Below are positions 41,067 through 50,406 of a DNA stretch of 64,000 bases, in pieces. The notes beneath the pieces were generated by a model that was not told where the DNA came from, made no database searches, and saw only the letters and a list, made by a program, of their open reading frames with translations. The translations under genes were made by a program, and so were the position numbers. How positions within the stretch are numbered: position 1 is the stretch's first letter; the number at the start of each line of letters is the position of its first letter. The DNA lies in assembly GCF_900113765.1 (NCBI RefSeq), contig NZ_FOQO01000003.1, forward strand, positions 558,001 to 622,000, in the 5' to 3' direction. The DNA comes from Parapedobacter indicus. GTDB taxonomy: Bacteria; Bacteroidota; Bacteroidia; Sphingobacteriales; Sphingobacteriaceae.

Positions 41067-42494
41067 ATGTCAACGATCAACGAACTTTACATGGGATGGG
41101 CCAGTTCGGATATTACTCCCGAAGGGCCGGTTTCCCTTTTCGGACAATATTACGAACGCATCTCCACGCATGTGCAAAGTGCACTTACGGCCACTGCATG
41201 GGCCCTGGAAGCACCGGGTGCAGGCCACGACGGTCAGGCTATTCTGATTTCTCTCGACCTGTTATGGTGTACAACGGCGCTTCAAGAGGCCGTGCGGGCA
41301 TCCGTATCGAAACAACTGCCCGATTTCGATCCACGCAAGCTGCTCATCTTTGCCACGCATACGCACTCCGGACCCGAACCGCGTGCTGACGATGAATACG
41401 GCAGGTTTTTGGTAGCCCGTCTCACAGAGACTGCCGTTGCGGCATGGCAACGGCGCTCACCCAGTCACGGGGTTACACCCGCCACCACGTATGCCCCCAT
41501 CGGTCACAACCGGCGGGTGCAATATGCCGACGGCACCACCGAAATGTACGGAGCGGTTGACCGGGAGGACTTCATCGGACTGGAAGGCCCCGAAGATGCG
41601 TCGATGGACCTGCTATTCTGTTGGGGTCCGAACAACCAGCTCGAAGGCATTGTGATCAATGTGCCCTGCCCTGCCCAGGTGACCGAAGCGAAATATTATG
41701 TTTCGGCAGATTATTGGAACGAGGTGCGGCGGCGTCTGCGGGAGCGCTTCTCTCCGGATCTTTTTATCCTTGCCCAATGCGGCGCGGCAGGCGATATCTC
41801 ACCCCGGGATCTGCCGCGGGGATATTCAACGGAAGCGCCAAACATGTGGGAGTGGGAAGGAGCCGCCGAAATCGGCAGGCGAATCGAACGGGCTGTATCC
41901 GATGCGTATGATCAGGTGCGGGATACGCGGGAGCGGCACCCGGTCTTCCGGCATCTTGTCGAAGATGTGGACTTGCCCCTGAGAAACGTCACGCACGAAG
42001 CGTACGAGCAGGCACGCCGTATCGTGGAAGAAATCCGATCGCGGGAACCGGCAGATCCGGCATCGCCCCAGACCGCATGGAACCGCTTTCTTGCCGAAAT
42101 AAAAGCCAATGAAAAAACCAAGAGCCACGGCCCCTGGGATAACAAAAAGAGCGACTATGGTGTGCTCCGAAAGATGGAACTGGAAATGGAGCAATATGAC
42201 AGCCATCCAAAAAAGCAGTACTACCGTACCGAAATCCACGTCGTCCGTCTTGGCAGTGTTGTATTTGCCTCGAATCCCTTCGAGCTGTTCGTGGATTACG
42301 GGTTGATCATCAAAGGACGAAGTGTCTTTAATCGCACCCTGTTAATCCAACTGAGCGGTGACTATGCCGATTACCTGCCGACACCCCGAGCGCTTGCCGG
42401 TGGTGGCTACAGTGCCATGGCAACGGCGGTAGGTCCGGAGGGCGGCTATCTGCTGGTCGAAAAAACCCTTGCCCTGATAAATGAAGTGAATTGA
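41067..42494 (+). CDS. Neutral/alkaline ceramidase-like protein
   Basis: 475 residues from the ATG at 41067, chosen because an earlier in-frame ATG would overlap the aminotransferase by 80 bp. It begins MSTINELYMGWASSDITPEG; the 'G.A..DITP' start and ATHTHSGPEPRADDE near 97-111 are hallmarks of the N-terminal domain of neutral ceramidases, where the HxH holds zinc. AQCGAAGDISPRDL near 235 is another family block. No signal peptide is seen, so it probably acts in the cytoplasm, unlike true ceramidases. Family members of this short type likely hydrolyse an amide or ester in carbohydrate catabolism; the exact reaction is not known. It lies 27 nt before the SusC gene. Confidence 0.85.
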   Translation: MSTINELYMGWASSDITPEGPVSLFGQYYERISTHVQSALTATAWALEAPGAGHDGQAILISLDLLWCTTALQEAVRASVSKQLPDFDPRKLLIFATHTHSGPEPRADDEYGRFLVARLTETAVAAWQRRSPSHGVTPATTYAPIGHNRRVQYADGTTEMYGAVDREDFIGLEGPEDASMDLLFCWGPNNQLEGIVINVPCPAQVTEAKYYVSADYWNEVRRRLRERFSPDLFILAQCGAAGDISPRDLPRGYSTEAPNMWEWEGAAEIGRRIERAVSDAYDQVRDTRERHPVFRHLVEDVDLPLRNVTHEAYEQARRIVEEIRSREPADPASPQTAWNRFLAEIKANEKTKSHGPWDNKKSDYGVLRKMELEMEQYDSHPKKQYYRTEIHVVRLGSVVFASNPFELFVDYGLIIKGRSVFNRTLLIQLSGDYADYLPTPRALAGGGYSAMATAVGPEGGYLLVEKTLALINEVN

Positions 42495-42521
42495 TTTTAG
42501 TTTGAACCAAGTTTAACAATT

Positions 42522-45500
42522 ATGAGAAAAAAACTATTTCTTACCGCAACCAGCGCCGTGTTGCTGCAGCTCCCCTTAGTCGGCGTTGTGCATGCACACG
42601 CCAGATCTGGTCATGCTGAACTCGTTTGGCAGCAACCGCAGGAGCCCGTAACGGGCCGTGTGACAAACGAAGCCGGCGAGCCGCTGGCAGGCGTAAGTGT
42701 TTCGGTAAAAGGAACCCAGCAGCGTTCCAGCACGAATAACAACGGTGAATTCCAGATTCAGGCGGGGGGAGCCGCCGACGTGCTGGTATTTAGTTATGTA
42801 GGATACGAAAACAAAGAAGTTTCCGTCGGACCGCAACGAACGGTACTTATCCAACTGGCAACGGCCGAAACCGCCATTGATGAGGTCGTCGTGGTAGGCT
42901 ACGGTGCGCAATCAAAGCGGAAGATATCGACTGCGGTAAGCAAAGTCTCCGGCAGCAGCATCAACCATTTGCCGGTTACCACGCCAGGGAATGCCTTGGC
43001 AGGGATGGCCGCAGGTGTACAGGTCCAATCCGGTGGCGGCGATACGCCCGGACAAGCGCCTACCATCCGAATCCGGGGCATCGGATCACTCGGCGGGGGA
43101 AACGCACCCCTTTATGTCGTGGATGGCTACCCCCTTCAGGACGCATCGCACTTTTCCCGGATCAGCCCGTCAGACATCGAATCGATTGAAGTGCTCAAAG
43201 ACGCCGCGTCAGCTTCCATCTATGGGTCGCGGGCAGCCAACGGGGTTATACTGGTAACCACGAAACGTGGAAAATCCGGAAAAACCACCTTCAATGTCAA
43301 TGCCTATTCGGGTTTGCAGCAGGTTTACCGGAAAATGGAGATGATGAATGCCCAAGAATACCTCCAGTATGCCAAAGATGCACGCAATGCCAGCGGACTG
43401 GATTATCCCGATGTATTTGACACGCCTGAGCAGCTCGCCAATACCGACTGGCAGGACGTTATTTTCCAGAGCGCTCCCATGTCTGAATTCCGTTTGCAGG
43501 CGCTTGGAGGAAACGAAAAGGTACAATTCTCCATTTCAGGCAGTTACCTCGCCCAAAAAGGGACACTCAAGGGCACCGATTATAAACTCGCCTCGATGCG
43601 TACCAATCTCGACGCTGCCTTGTCGGATCGGTTAAAAATCGGCGTCAATTTCGCTCCGTCGGTCTCGATCCGTCACCAGCAGCCCCTCCCCGGCGTTAGT
43701 GGACCCGCTTCGTACGTTCCGGTATATGCTGCGCTATTAATGCCTCCCGTCGTTTCGGCACGTTTGCCCAACGGCGACTATGGGCAGAACAACGTGATGC
43801 CGTTTACCCAATATGGGTTCGCCGAAACCGGCATCCATAACCCGCTCGCGGTACTTGAATTGAATGAAAACCGACAGAATACGCTGAACTTGTTCAACAA
43901 TGCGTACCTAAGCTGGCAGCCCATAGACGGGTTGGAAATAAAAACACAAGGTGGAGCAACGGTTTCTGCCCTTACGAATCAAACCTATATCCCGTCGACA
44001 CTTGCATATGCAACATCGCCATTTGCCAACCTGTCGACCCCCAGTTTAGCCGGCATTCAAAGCCAGACCAACAGCGGAAGAAATATCGACTGGGTGTGGG
44101 AAAACACGGCTACCTATACCCGGAATTTCAACGACGTGCATAACCTGTCGGGTTTGCTGTTATTCTCCATGCAAAAAACCGACAATCAACTGGTTGCCAG
44201 CACAGGGCGGATCGGATCGTTTTCAAATGACATTATTACCAATCCCACAGCGGCCACCGAGCAGATCGGATCGTTGACGTATGGCCGCAGCAGTTTCCTA
44301 TCCTATGCGGCGCGCGTCAATTACGACTACAAGGATAAATACATACTCATGGCATCGGTCCGGACCGACGCTTCATCGCGTTTTGGCCCGCAGAACCGAT
44401 TCGGCGTTTTCCAATCATATGCCGCGGCATGGCGGATCAGCGAAGAATCGTTCATGGAATCCCAACAGCTTTTCAACGAGTTGAAACTCCGGGCAAGCTA
44501 CGGTGAAACCGGTAACGCCAACATCGGCGATAACACCTGGATGAGCAGCGTGATTGCCCGAAACTATAGCTTCGGCGACGCACGGGTACCCGGAACGATT
44601 CTGCAGGGACTGCAAAACGAAAACCTGACCTGGGAAAAAAACAAGCAGGTGAACCTGGGCTTGGATGCCGCTTTCCTCGATAACCGGATTTACCTGACGG
44701 TGGATGTATACCGGAAAAATACCGCGGGCATGCTGTTTTCGAAAGAACTGCCTGCTATCGTAGGCTACGCCACTTCGTTTTATACGAACATCGGAAAACT
44801 GCAAAACGATGGTTTTGAAGTCGACCTGCAAACCACTAACCTGGAAGGTGCTTTTTCTTGGTCCACCAACCTGAATCTGAGTTTCAACCGGACCAAGGTA
44901 CTTGATCTGGGTGGACGTGAATCACTCAACGCCTTGGCAGGAACCCCCGGATGGCCCAACGTATACAAGGTCGAAGTAGGCCAACCACTGGGTAACATGT
45001 ACGGATTTATCATCGACGGTGTCGTCCGCAATGAGGCTCAGTTGAATGGGAACCCGCAATGGCCCGGATCTACGGTCGGCTCCTATCAGATTAGGGACGT
45101 CGACGGAAACGGCACTATCAACGAGGGCGACCGGACCCTGCTAGGGAACGGATTGCCGGATTTTGTCTACGGGATGACCAATACACTTGCCTATAAGAAT
45201 TTTGATCTCAGTATCGTGATACAGGGCGTATTGGGCAGCAACGTCATCAACGGCGCTTCGCGCCATACGGAACTGTGGGTCGGCAGATTCAACACCGTCA
45301 AGGGGATGGCAAACAACTATTTTGACCCCGCCAATCCGGATCGGGATGTCAAATACGCTCGGGTTGGGCCACGCACCGGCTTTTCAACGGCGGGCGAACT
45401 CCACACCTATGCCGTCTACAACGGGTCCTTCCTGCGCGTACGGAACCTAACGCTCGGATACAACCTCTCCGAACGGATTGCCCAAAAGCTGCGGTTCAGT

Positions 45501-45668
45501 TCAGCACGGATATACGTCGCCGGACAAAATCTTCTTACGGTATCGGATTACCCCGGGTTTAATCCCGAACCCAGTATGTACGGAGACTCCGTTTACCAGC
45601 CCGGATCGGACCAAGGTACCTATCCATCAAACCGCAGTTACCTGTTAGGGATTAATTTTGGATTTTAA
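42522..45668 (+). CDS. SusC/RagA-type TonB-dependent outer membrane transporter (no STN domain)
   Basis: 1048 residues. N-terminal signal peptide (MRKKLFLTATSAVLLQLPLV), a carboxypeptidase-regulatory-like domain at about 42-120 (PVTGRVTNEAGEPLAGVSVS), the TonB-box-like AIDEVVVVGYGAQ near 120-132, a plug domain (RIRGIGSLGGGNAPLYVVDG; GSRAANGVILVTTKRGK) and a 22-strand barrel ending LGINFGF. It forms the outer membrane channel under the SusD lid and imports oligosaccharides or glycoconjugates with TonB energy. It lacks the STN signalling domain that the second SusC here has, so control is probably by the AraC-type regulator rather than a sigma/anti-sigma pair. SusD follows after 17 nt. Confidence 0.96.
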   Translation: MRKKLFLTATSAVLLQLPLVGVVHAHARSGHAELVWQQPQEPVTGRVTNEAGEPLAGVSVSVKGTQQRSSTNNNGEFQIQAGGAADVLVFSYVGYENKEVSVGPQRTVLIQLATAETAIDEVVVVGYGAQSKRKISTAVSKVSGSSINHLPVTTPGNALAGMAAGVQVQSGGGDTPGQAPTIRIRGIGSLGGGNAPLYVVDGYPLQDASHFSRISPSDIESIEVLKDAASASIYGSRAANGVILVTTKRGKSGKTTFNVNAYSGLQQVYRKMEMMNAQEYLQYAKDARNASGLDYPDVFDTPEQLANTDWQDVIFQSAPMSEFRLQALGGNEKVQFSISGSYLAQKGTLKGTDYKLASMRTNLDAALSDRLKIGVNFAPSVSIRHQQPLPGVSGPASYVPVYAALLMPPVVSARLPNGDYGQNNVMPFTQYGFAETGIHNPLAVLELNENRQNTLNLFNNAYLSWQPIDGLEIKTQGGATVSALTNQTYIPSTLAYATSPFANLSTPSLAGIQSQTNSGRNIDWVWENTATYTRNFNDVHNLSGLLLFSMQKTDNQLVASTGRIGSFSNDIITNPTAATEQIGSLTYGRSSFLSYAARVNYDYKDKYILMASVRTDASSRFGPQNRFGVFQSYAAAWRISEESFMESQQLFNELKLRASYGETGNANIGDNTWMSSVIARNYSFGDARVPGTILQGLQNENLTWEKNKQVNLGLDAAFLDNRIYLTVDVYRKNTAGMLFSKELPAIVGYATSFYTNIGKLQNDGFEVDLQTTNLEGAFSWSTNLNLSFNRTKVLDLGGRESLNALAGTPGWPNVYKVEVGQPLGNMYGFIIDGVVRNEAQLNGNPQWPGSTVGSYQIRDVDGNGTINEGDRTLLGNGLPDFVYGMTNTLAYKNFDLSIVIQGVLGSNVINGASRHTELWVGRFNTVKGMANNYFDPANPDRDVKYARVGPRTGFSTAGELHTYAVYNGSFLRVRNLTLGYNLSERIAQKLRFSSARIYVAGQNLLTVSDYPGFNPEPSMYGDSVYQPGSDQGTYPSNRSYLLGINFGF

Positions 45669-45685
45669 CGTCAAGGAGAAGAATC

Positions 45686-47113
45686 ATGAAAAAAATACGA
45701 GTTGTCGCTGCATTAGCCTGCTGCTGGACTACCTTATCAATGGTTAGCTGCACGGATTTTGTCGACTTAAAATACCCCACGATTGTGGGTCAGGATCAAT
45801 ATTACAACACGCAGAGTGATTTTCAGGCAGCGGTAAATGGCCTCTATGCAAGCCTCCGCCCGGTGTATAACGACTTCCATACGTTGGCCGAGCTACCGTC
45901 TGACAATACGCAAGCCAACGACTATACCCTGGGGCTGTTGTCTCTTGACCAGATGACCTGGCTGGACAATAATACCAACATACAAAACCTTTGGCTCAAT
46001 TCATACCGGGTAATCGGACAAGCCAATACCATCCTGGCCCGGATAAATGGCATATCCATGGATGAAAACGTGAAGGCCCGCTTTATCGCAGAAGCCAAGT
46101 TTATACGGGCATTGATGTATTTCAACCTCGTTCGTTTTTTCGGCGACGTTCCCCTGGTAGTCAACGAAATCAAAACCGAAGCGGAAGCATACGGATACCT
46201 GCGCGAATCGGTACAGGTAGTTTATGATCAAATTGAGCTGGATTTAACAGATGCAATTGCGATATTGCCGTCCGTGGGACAAGTGGAAAACGATGGTAGG
46301 GCTACCAAAGGAGCCGCCCAAGGTCTGTTGGGAACGGTTTACGTCGCGCAGCGTTCGTTTGAAGAAGCGTTACCCATATTGGCCGAATTGATTGGAGATG
46401 GTCATTATAAGCTTTTGGATGACTACGAAGCGCTATTCCTCGCGTCTAACAAGAACAATGAGGAAATGCTGTTTTCAATACAATACCATAGTAATGGCAA
46501 TGCGGAGGGCTCAAACTTCTCGATTTTGTTTGCACCTTTCGGATCGGGAACGGAGATTACCTCGGGGGGTAACCCCGCGCAGGTGAACGAAGGTACACAA
46601 GATCTCTGGGACGCCTTTGAGGAGGGCGATGCCCGCAAGCCGGTCGCCATTGCGAAGTACTCGCCTACCGGCGTGTATTATACCCGCAAGTTCCTCGATA
46701 AACCCACGGCAAACTACGAAGCAAGCAACAACTGGCCGGTTTTACGGTATGCCGACGTAAAGCTGCTCTACGCTGAAACGCTGAACGAACTAGGTAGGGG
46801 ATCCGACGCCATGGATGAATTGAATGACGTCCGCCGTCGTGCAGATCTTGATGGGCTGTCGGGCCTGGGCCAAGCAGCGCTGCGCGATGCGATCCAACGG
46901 GAGCGCCGGGTAGAACTCTGCTTCGAAGGCCATCGTTGGTTCGACCTGTTAAGAACGGGGAACATGGTGGATGTGATGAGCGCATATAAGGAAAAGGGAG
47001 TCGGCTATCAGGTAGACTCGTATGAAGTTGACTCTTATAAGGTTCTTTTGCCCATACCGTTCAGGGAACGGAGTTTAAATCCGAAGCTAACACAAAACAA
47101 TGGATATGAGTAA
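45686..47113 (+). CDS. SusD-type surface glycan-binding lipoprotein
   Basis: 475 residues. The signal peptide ends in a lipobox (LSMVSC, Cys about 22), so it is a lipoprotein, expected on the outer surface. SusD tetratricopeptide-like blocks are present (AEAKFIRALMYFNLVRFFGD near 135; RRVELCFEGHRWFDLLRTG near 410; VLLPIPFRERSLNPKLTQN at the end). It binds the substrate and closes the SusC channel. It is the usual partner of the preceding SusC gene (17 nt gap). Its last codons overlap the start of the beta-helix gene by 14 nt, so the enzyme is probably translated with it. Confidence 0.96.
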   Translation: MKKIRVVAALACCWTTLSMVSCTDFVDLKYPTIVGQDQYYNTQSDFQAAVNGLYASLRPVYNDFHTLAELPSDNTQANDYTLGLLSLDQMTWLDNNTNIQNLWLNSYRVIGQANTILARINGISMDENVKARFIAEAKFIRALMYFNLVRFFGDVPLVVNEIKTEAEAYGYLRESVQVVYDQIELDLTDAIAILPSVGQVENDGRATKGAAQGLLGTVYVAQRSFEEALPILAELIGDGHYKLLDDYEALFLASNKNNEEMLFSIQYHSNGNAEGSNFSILFAPFGSGTEITSGGNPAQVNEGTQDLWDAFEEGDARKPVAIAKYSPTGVYYTRKFLDKPTANYEASNNWPVLRYADVKLLYAETLNELGRGSDAMDELNDVRRRADLDGLSGLGQAALRDAIQRERRVELCFEGHRWFDLLRTGNMVDVMSAYKEKGVGYQVDSYEVDSYKVLLPIPFRERSLNPKLTQNNGYE

Positions 47114-48371
47114 ACAACATCTGTTTCTGTTAATCGCCTGGGTTATTCCCATTTTTCTAATGGCCAAGGTGCCGACGCCCAACGATTTTACGGGAAGCGA
47201 TACCGAGCGGATACAAGCGGCAATCGACGCCGCTAAAGGAACCTCTGGTAAAGTGATCATTCCCGCCGACAATGCCAACGGCAAGAATCTATGGGAGATC
47301 GATCGCGCCATCTTACTGCCCAGCGACATGACCGTCATTCTGGATAATTGCACATTGCGGCTTTCCGATAACAGCCGGGATAACCTATTCCGCAGCGATA
47401 ACGTGGGCGAAGGCATCAGCCAACCGACATGGAACCGCAACATCCGCATCATCGGCGTGGGCGAAGTAAGGTTGCAGGGCGCGTTGAACCCCCGATCGAC
47501 CGGCGACAGCTTCCGCCAATTGACACTCGACACGGAGCAGGCCAAGAAAAACGGTAATTGGCGGATCAGCTATGGCAGCGATGCCGGGAAAGCCGACAGG
47601 AAGCAGACCGGCGACTGGCGCAACATCCTGATCCTGATGGGCTACGTAGATGGATTTACCTTGACGAATGTGTCCATTGAGAATACCCACAGCTGGGCGG
47701 TCAGCTTCGAGCGGACGTTACATGCCGAGCTGACACAGATCCGGATCGACAATCGGGAAGAACTGGAGATAAACGGCCAGAAAGTAAGCGTTGCCAATAA
47801 AGACGGAATCAATTTACGCCAAGGCTGCAAGTACTTCCGTATTGACAATATCTCGGGGTATACCGGCGATGATTTTATTGCGCTATCCAACCTCGGCAGC
47901 GGACCTGAATCGCCTGCCGCCAGTGGGGATATCACCTCTTACATGGTTACGGCCCCAACCTGGTTTGGGCCGGAAGACGATATCGAAGAGGTACATATCA
48001 GCAACATCCATTGTTCCAACCGCTACCGAGCTGTAGCGATCCGTGCTACAGACCAGGCAGGTATTCATCATGTTTTCATCAATTCATTGGTATTCCAAGC
48101 GGTGGACGGCGTGCATGAAGCCATCCTGCTGGGCGGCGGCGGATATGGAAAGCCATCGCTGCCTGGGAAGATTAATCACGTGTATGGAATGAATATCAAG
48201 GGCACTGGCAAATGCTTGGTACGCATCGAGTCGCCCGTGCACCATTGCGGTTTGATCAACGCTGTTTACGAGGGCGAAGGCGATGGACCCATCCTCTACA
48301 CGATTGACAGGGAACAAATCCAGGATTTGGAGTTACTAAACGTTATACACACAACGCATTCTGAAAACTAA
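47100..48371 (+). CDS. GH28-like right-handed beta-helix protein
   Basis: 423 residues with a hydrophobic N-terminal signal (LFLLIAWVIPIFLMA). The body is a pectin-lyase-like beta-helix. Of the GH28 catalytic blocks, NKDGINL (for NTDG) and TGDDFIAL (for the DD pair) are present near 238 and 258, but the GHG block is absent and RIK is replaced by AIRA. It is therefore related to polygalacturonases but may act on another uronic or deoxy sugar, or have different chemistry. The start overlaps the SusD gene by 14 nt (an ATG at 47106 would overlap by 8). As a secreted enzyme next to SusC/SusD it should trim the glycan before or during uptake. Confidence 0.82.
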   Translation: MDMSKQHLFLLIAWVIPIFLMAKVPTPNDFTGSDTERIQAAIDAAKGTSGKVIIPADNANGKNLWEIDRAILLPSDMTVILDNCTLRLSDNSRDNLFRSDNVGEGISQPTWNRNIRIIGVGEVRLQGALNPRSTGDSFRQLTLDTEQAKKNGNWRISYGSDAGKADRKQTGDWRNILILMGYVDGFTLTNVSIENTHSWAVSFERTLHAELTQIRIDNREELEINGQKVSVANKDGINLRQGCKYFRIDNISGYTGDDFIALSNLGSGPESPAASGDITSYMVTAPTWFGPEDDIEEVHISNIHCSNRYRAVAIRATDQAGIHHVFINSLVFQAVDGVHEAILLGGGGYGKPSLPGKINHVYGMNIKGTGKCLVRIESPVHHCGLINAVYEGEGDGPILYTIDREQIQDLELLNVIHTTHSEN

Positions 48372-48486
48372 CCTGCCGTACCAGCGCCCAATGATCCCAT
48401 CAGTGCCATGGAGAAAATACGGGGGGAGGGCGGATGACAGAATTTGATACCGCACCTGTGAACCAGTATCTGGCAATAGTCGATAA

Positions 48487-48549
48487 ATGACTTACGAAAA
48501 TATAGCCGTGATCGCAGCGGAAAATCTTACTTCCGCTGCGATATTACCC
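48487..48549 (+). pseudogene. Decayed fragment of a second SemiSWEET gene
   Basis: Aligned without gaps to the start of the intact SemiSWEET gene (50052-50114), 43 of 63 bases match by my count. The conceptual translation MTYENIAVIAAENLTSAAIL parallels FTYENIIGIAAGICTSIAML in the first membrane helix. After about 48549 the resemblance fades and the frame runs into the start of the STN-hydrolase gene. It looks like a relic of a local duplication rather than a working gene. Confidence 0.6.
48511..48542. repeat. Perfect 12-bp inverted repeat inside the SemiSWEET relic
   Basis: ATCGCAGCGGAA (48511-48522) and TTCCGCTGCGAT (48531-48542) flank an 8-nt loop, a strong hairpin in RNA. No T-run follows on either strand, so it is not a standard terminator. 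It lies 50 bp upstream of the STN-hydrolase start and could stall or protect transcripts there. Confidence 0.65.
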
Positions 48550-48592
48550 TATGTGCGATTGTATTCTTACGAATTAACAGCTATATTCGTCC

Positions 48593-49990
48593 ATGATGAA
48601 GCTATCCTACTTTTTTCTAACGTCCCTGACCTACTTGTTGCACTGCAGCTATCTATTGGCTCAGGAGCGCCCGGTTTCGGAGAATAACTTTCGCGAACCG
48701 CTTTTCAAGGTCGTGGACGATATGGAAAAACGTCACCACATTACCATCCAATACGATTCAACAAAGCTGGCCGATCTGTGGGTTGACTTTGCCCAATGGC
48801 GATACCGCGGAACGCCGGCGCAGACATTGGCCAATGTCCTTGCACCCTTACCGCTGAGCTACCGCCAGCTGGATGACAGCACGTACCGCATCACCAGCTA
48901 TGAGTATTTTCGGAAACACCCGAAAGAAGGAAAGCAAGAACTCGCACAGTTGATGGCCAGTTACCAAACGTTGGCTCAATGGGAGAGCCGATCCGGCGAC
49001 CTATCCTCCTGCATCCGTGAAACACTCGGCTTGCAACGCATACACCCCTCCCCAATCGCTGCAGCGATAAAAACACCCAAACGGCAATACAATGGCTACA
49101 CGGTGGAAAATATCGCCATCGAAGCGTTGCCTGGACTTTATGTAGCTGGCTCTCTTTACGTCCCGACCGGCCGTAGCGGAAAGCTGCCCGCTATGCTGTG
49201 TCCCAATGGGCATTTTGCCAGTGGGCGGTACCGACCCGATCATCAATTGAGATGTGCGATGCTTGCCAGAATGGGGGTCATCGCCCTTAGCTATGACCTG
49301 GTGGGCTATGGAGAGTCACTCCTGCAATTGGAAGAAAGTGACCATCGGCGGAGCCTGACGGCTACCGTACAACTGATCAACAACCTCCGGATGCTAGATT
49401 TTATCCACGGCCTACCAGCGGTCGACACAAGCCGGATCGGCATTACCGGTGCTTCTGGCGGAGGAAGTCAGTCCATCTTGGTAACTGCCCTGGATGATCG
49501 CATCAAATTGAGCGTACCGGTTGTTATGGTCTCGTCCTATTTCTCGGGAGGGTGTCCTTGCGAAACCGGCGCCGGGCACCACTTCTGCGGCGGAGGCACC
49601 AACAATACCGAAATTGCAGCGATGGCCGCTCCGCGTCCCCAATTGCTTATTTCGGATGGTAACGATTGGACCGCCGATTTTCCCACTATTGATTTGCCTT
49701 ATCTGAAATACGTATATGGTTTGTACGACCGAAAGAACCTGGTACAAAACATCCACCTTCCCGATGAAAAGCACGATTATGGCCCTGCTAAACGTCAAGC
49801 CATGTATGCCTTTGTTGCGGAACATTTTTCGCTGGAAATCGACACGTTGAAAGACCCCTCTGGTCACTTTTCGGAAGAAGGCTGCGTGGTGGAAGAGGAA
49901 GCGAGACTTTATGCATTTGGTATGGACGGCCAAAAACTGCCCTCCAATGCCCTGCAAGGTTTCGTCCAATTGCAAGACGCGCTGCGTTAA
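48593..49990 (+). CDS. Secreted STN-domain / alpha-beta hydrolase (acetyl-xylan-esterase-like) fusion
   Basis: 465 residues. Signal peptide (SYFFLTSLTYLLHCSYLLAQ), then an STN (secretin/TonB short N-terminal) domain at about 35-103 (ITIQYDSTKLADLWVDF; LPLSYRQLDDSTYRI), then an alpha/beta hydrolase from about 140 with nucleophile elbow GASGGGSQS (Ser near 288), candidate Asp in DGNDWTADF near 358 and His in EKHDYGPAK near 393. The hydrolase part resembles the acetyl-xylan-esterase/dienelactone-hydrolase-like enzymes of Bacteroidota polysaccharide loci. STN domains normally sit in TonB transducers, so the fusion is unusual; it might dock the enzyme to an envelope partner. It is 221 bp after the beta-helix gene and 52 bp before SemiSWEET, so it may have its own promoter, which I could not place. 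Confidence 0.85.
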   Translation: MMKLSYFFLTSLTYLLHCSYLLAQERPVSENNFREPLFKVVDDMEKRHHITIQYDSTKLADLWVDFAQWRYRGTPAQTLANVLAPLPLSYRQLDDSTYRITSYEYFRKHPKEGKQELAQLMASYQTLAQWESRSGDLSSCIRETLGLQRIHPSPIAAAIKTPKRQYNGYTVENIAIEALPGLYVAGSLYVPTGRSGKLPAMLCPNGHFASGRYRPDHQLRCAMLARMGVIALSYDLVGYGESLLQLEESDHRRSLTATVQLINNLRMLDFIHGLPAVDTSRIGITGASGGGSQSILVTALDDRIKLSVPVVMVSSYFSGGCPCETGAGHHFCGGGTNNTEIAAMAAPRPQLLISDGNDWTADFPTIDLPYLKYVYGLYDRKNLVQNIHLPDEKHDYGPAKRQAMYAFVAEHFSLEIDTLKDPSGHFSEEGCVVEEEARLYAFGMDGQKLPSNALQGFVQLQDALR

Positions 49991-50042
49991 GAAGAACGGC
50001 AGAGAAAGAAACAATTTGATGTCACAGCTGTTAAGCTAGTGT

Positions 50043-50315
50043 TTGGAACTTTTCACTTACGAAAACATAATTGGTATCGCAGCAGGAATCTGTACTTCTA
50101 TTGCCATGTTACCCCAATTGATCAAGGTCATAAAAACGAAAGAAACAGCCGATCTGTCCGTCACGATGATCGGCGTACTGATCGTTGGTGTCAGCCTATG
50201 GGTCTATTACGGGTTCCTGCAAAATGAAGTCCCGATCATCCTTTCAAATTCGTTTTCGGTCGTTGTGAATTTAACACTCTTGATCTGCTGGTTCCTCTTT
50301 AGAAAGAAATCATAA
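50043..50315 (+). CDS. SemiSWEET sugar transporter (PQ-loop), TTG start
   Basis: 90 residues with three hydrophobic helices, the size of a bacterial SemiSWEET. The signature AMLPQLIKVIKTKETADLS carries the PQ motif at the end of helix 1, and VGVSLWVYYGFLQNEVPII follows. SemiSWEETs dimerise in the inner membrane and let sugars down their gradient. The start must be TTG at 50043, because an in-frame stop (TAG, 50037-50039) lies 3 nt upstream and the next ATG (50106) falls inside helix 1. No ribosome binding site is evident. It lies downstream of the STN-hydrolase in the sugar locus, and a decayed partial copy is found at 48487. Confidence 0.88.
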   Translation: MELFTYENIIGIAAGICTSIAMLPQLIKVIKTKETADLSVTMIGVLIVGVSLWVYYGFLQNEVPIILSNSFSVVVNLTLLICWFLFRKKS

Positions 50316-50406
50316 ACCCGTTCCCAATCACACCGTCTTGCACTGAATAGGGGCGTTATCCGTATAGGCATAGATATTGTAACCATATTAGACAAATACA
50401 AAGCAT

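Noticed and set aside
48487..48687. A 66-residue plus-strand protein upstream of the STN-hydrolase
   Set aside because: Only its first 21 codons resemble SemiSWEET; the rest overlaps the hydrolase start in another frame, so it is treated as a relic.
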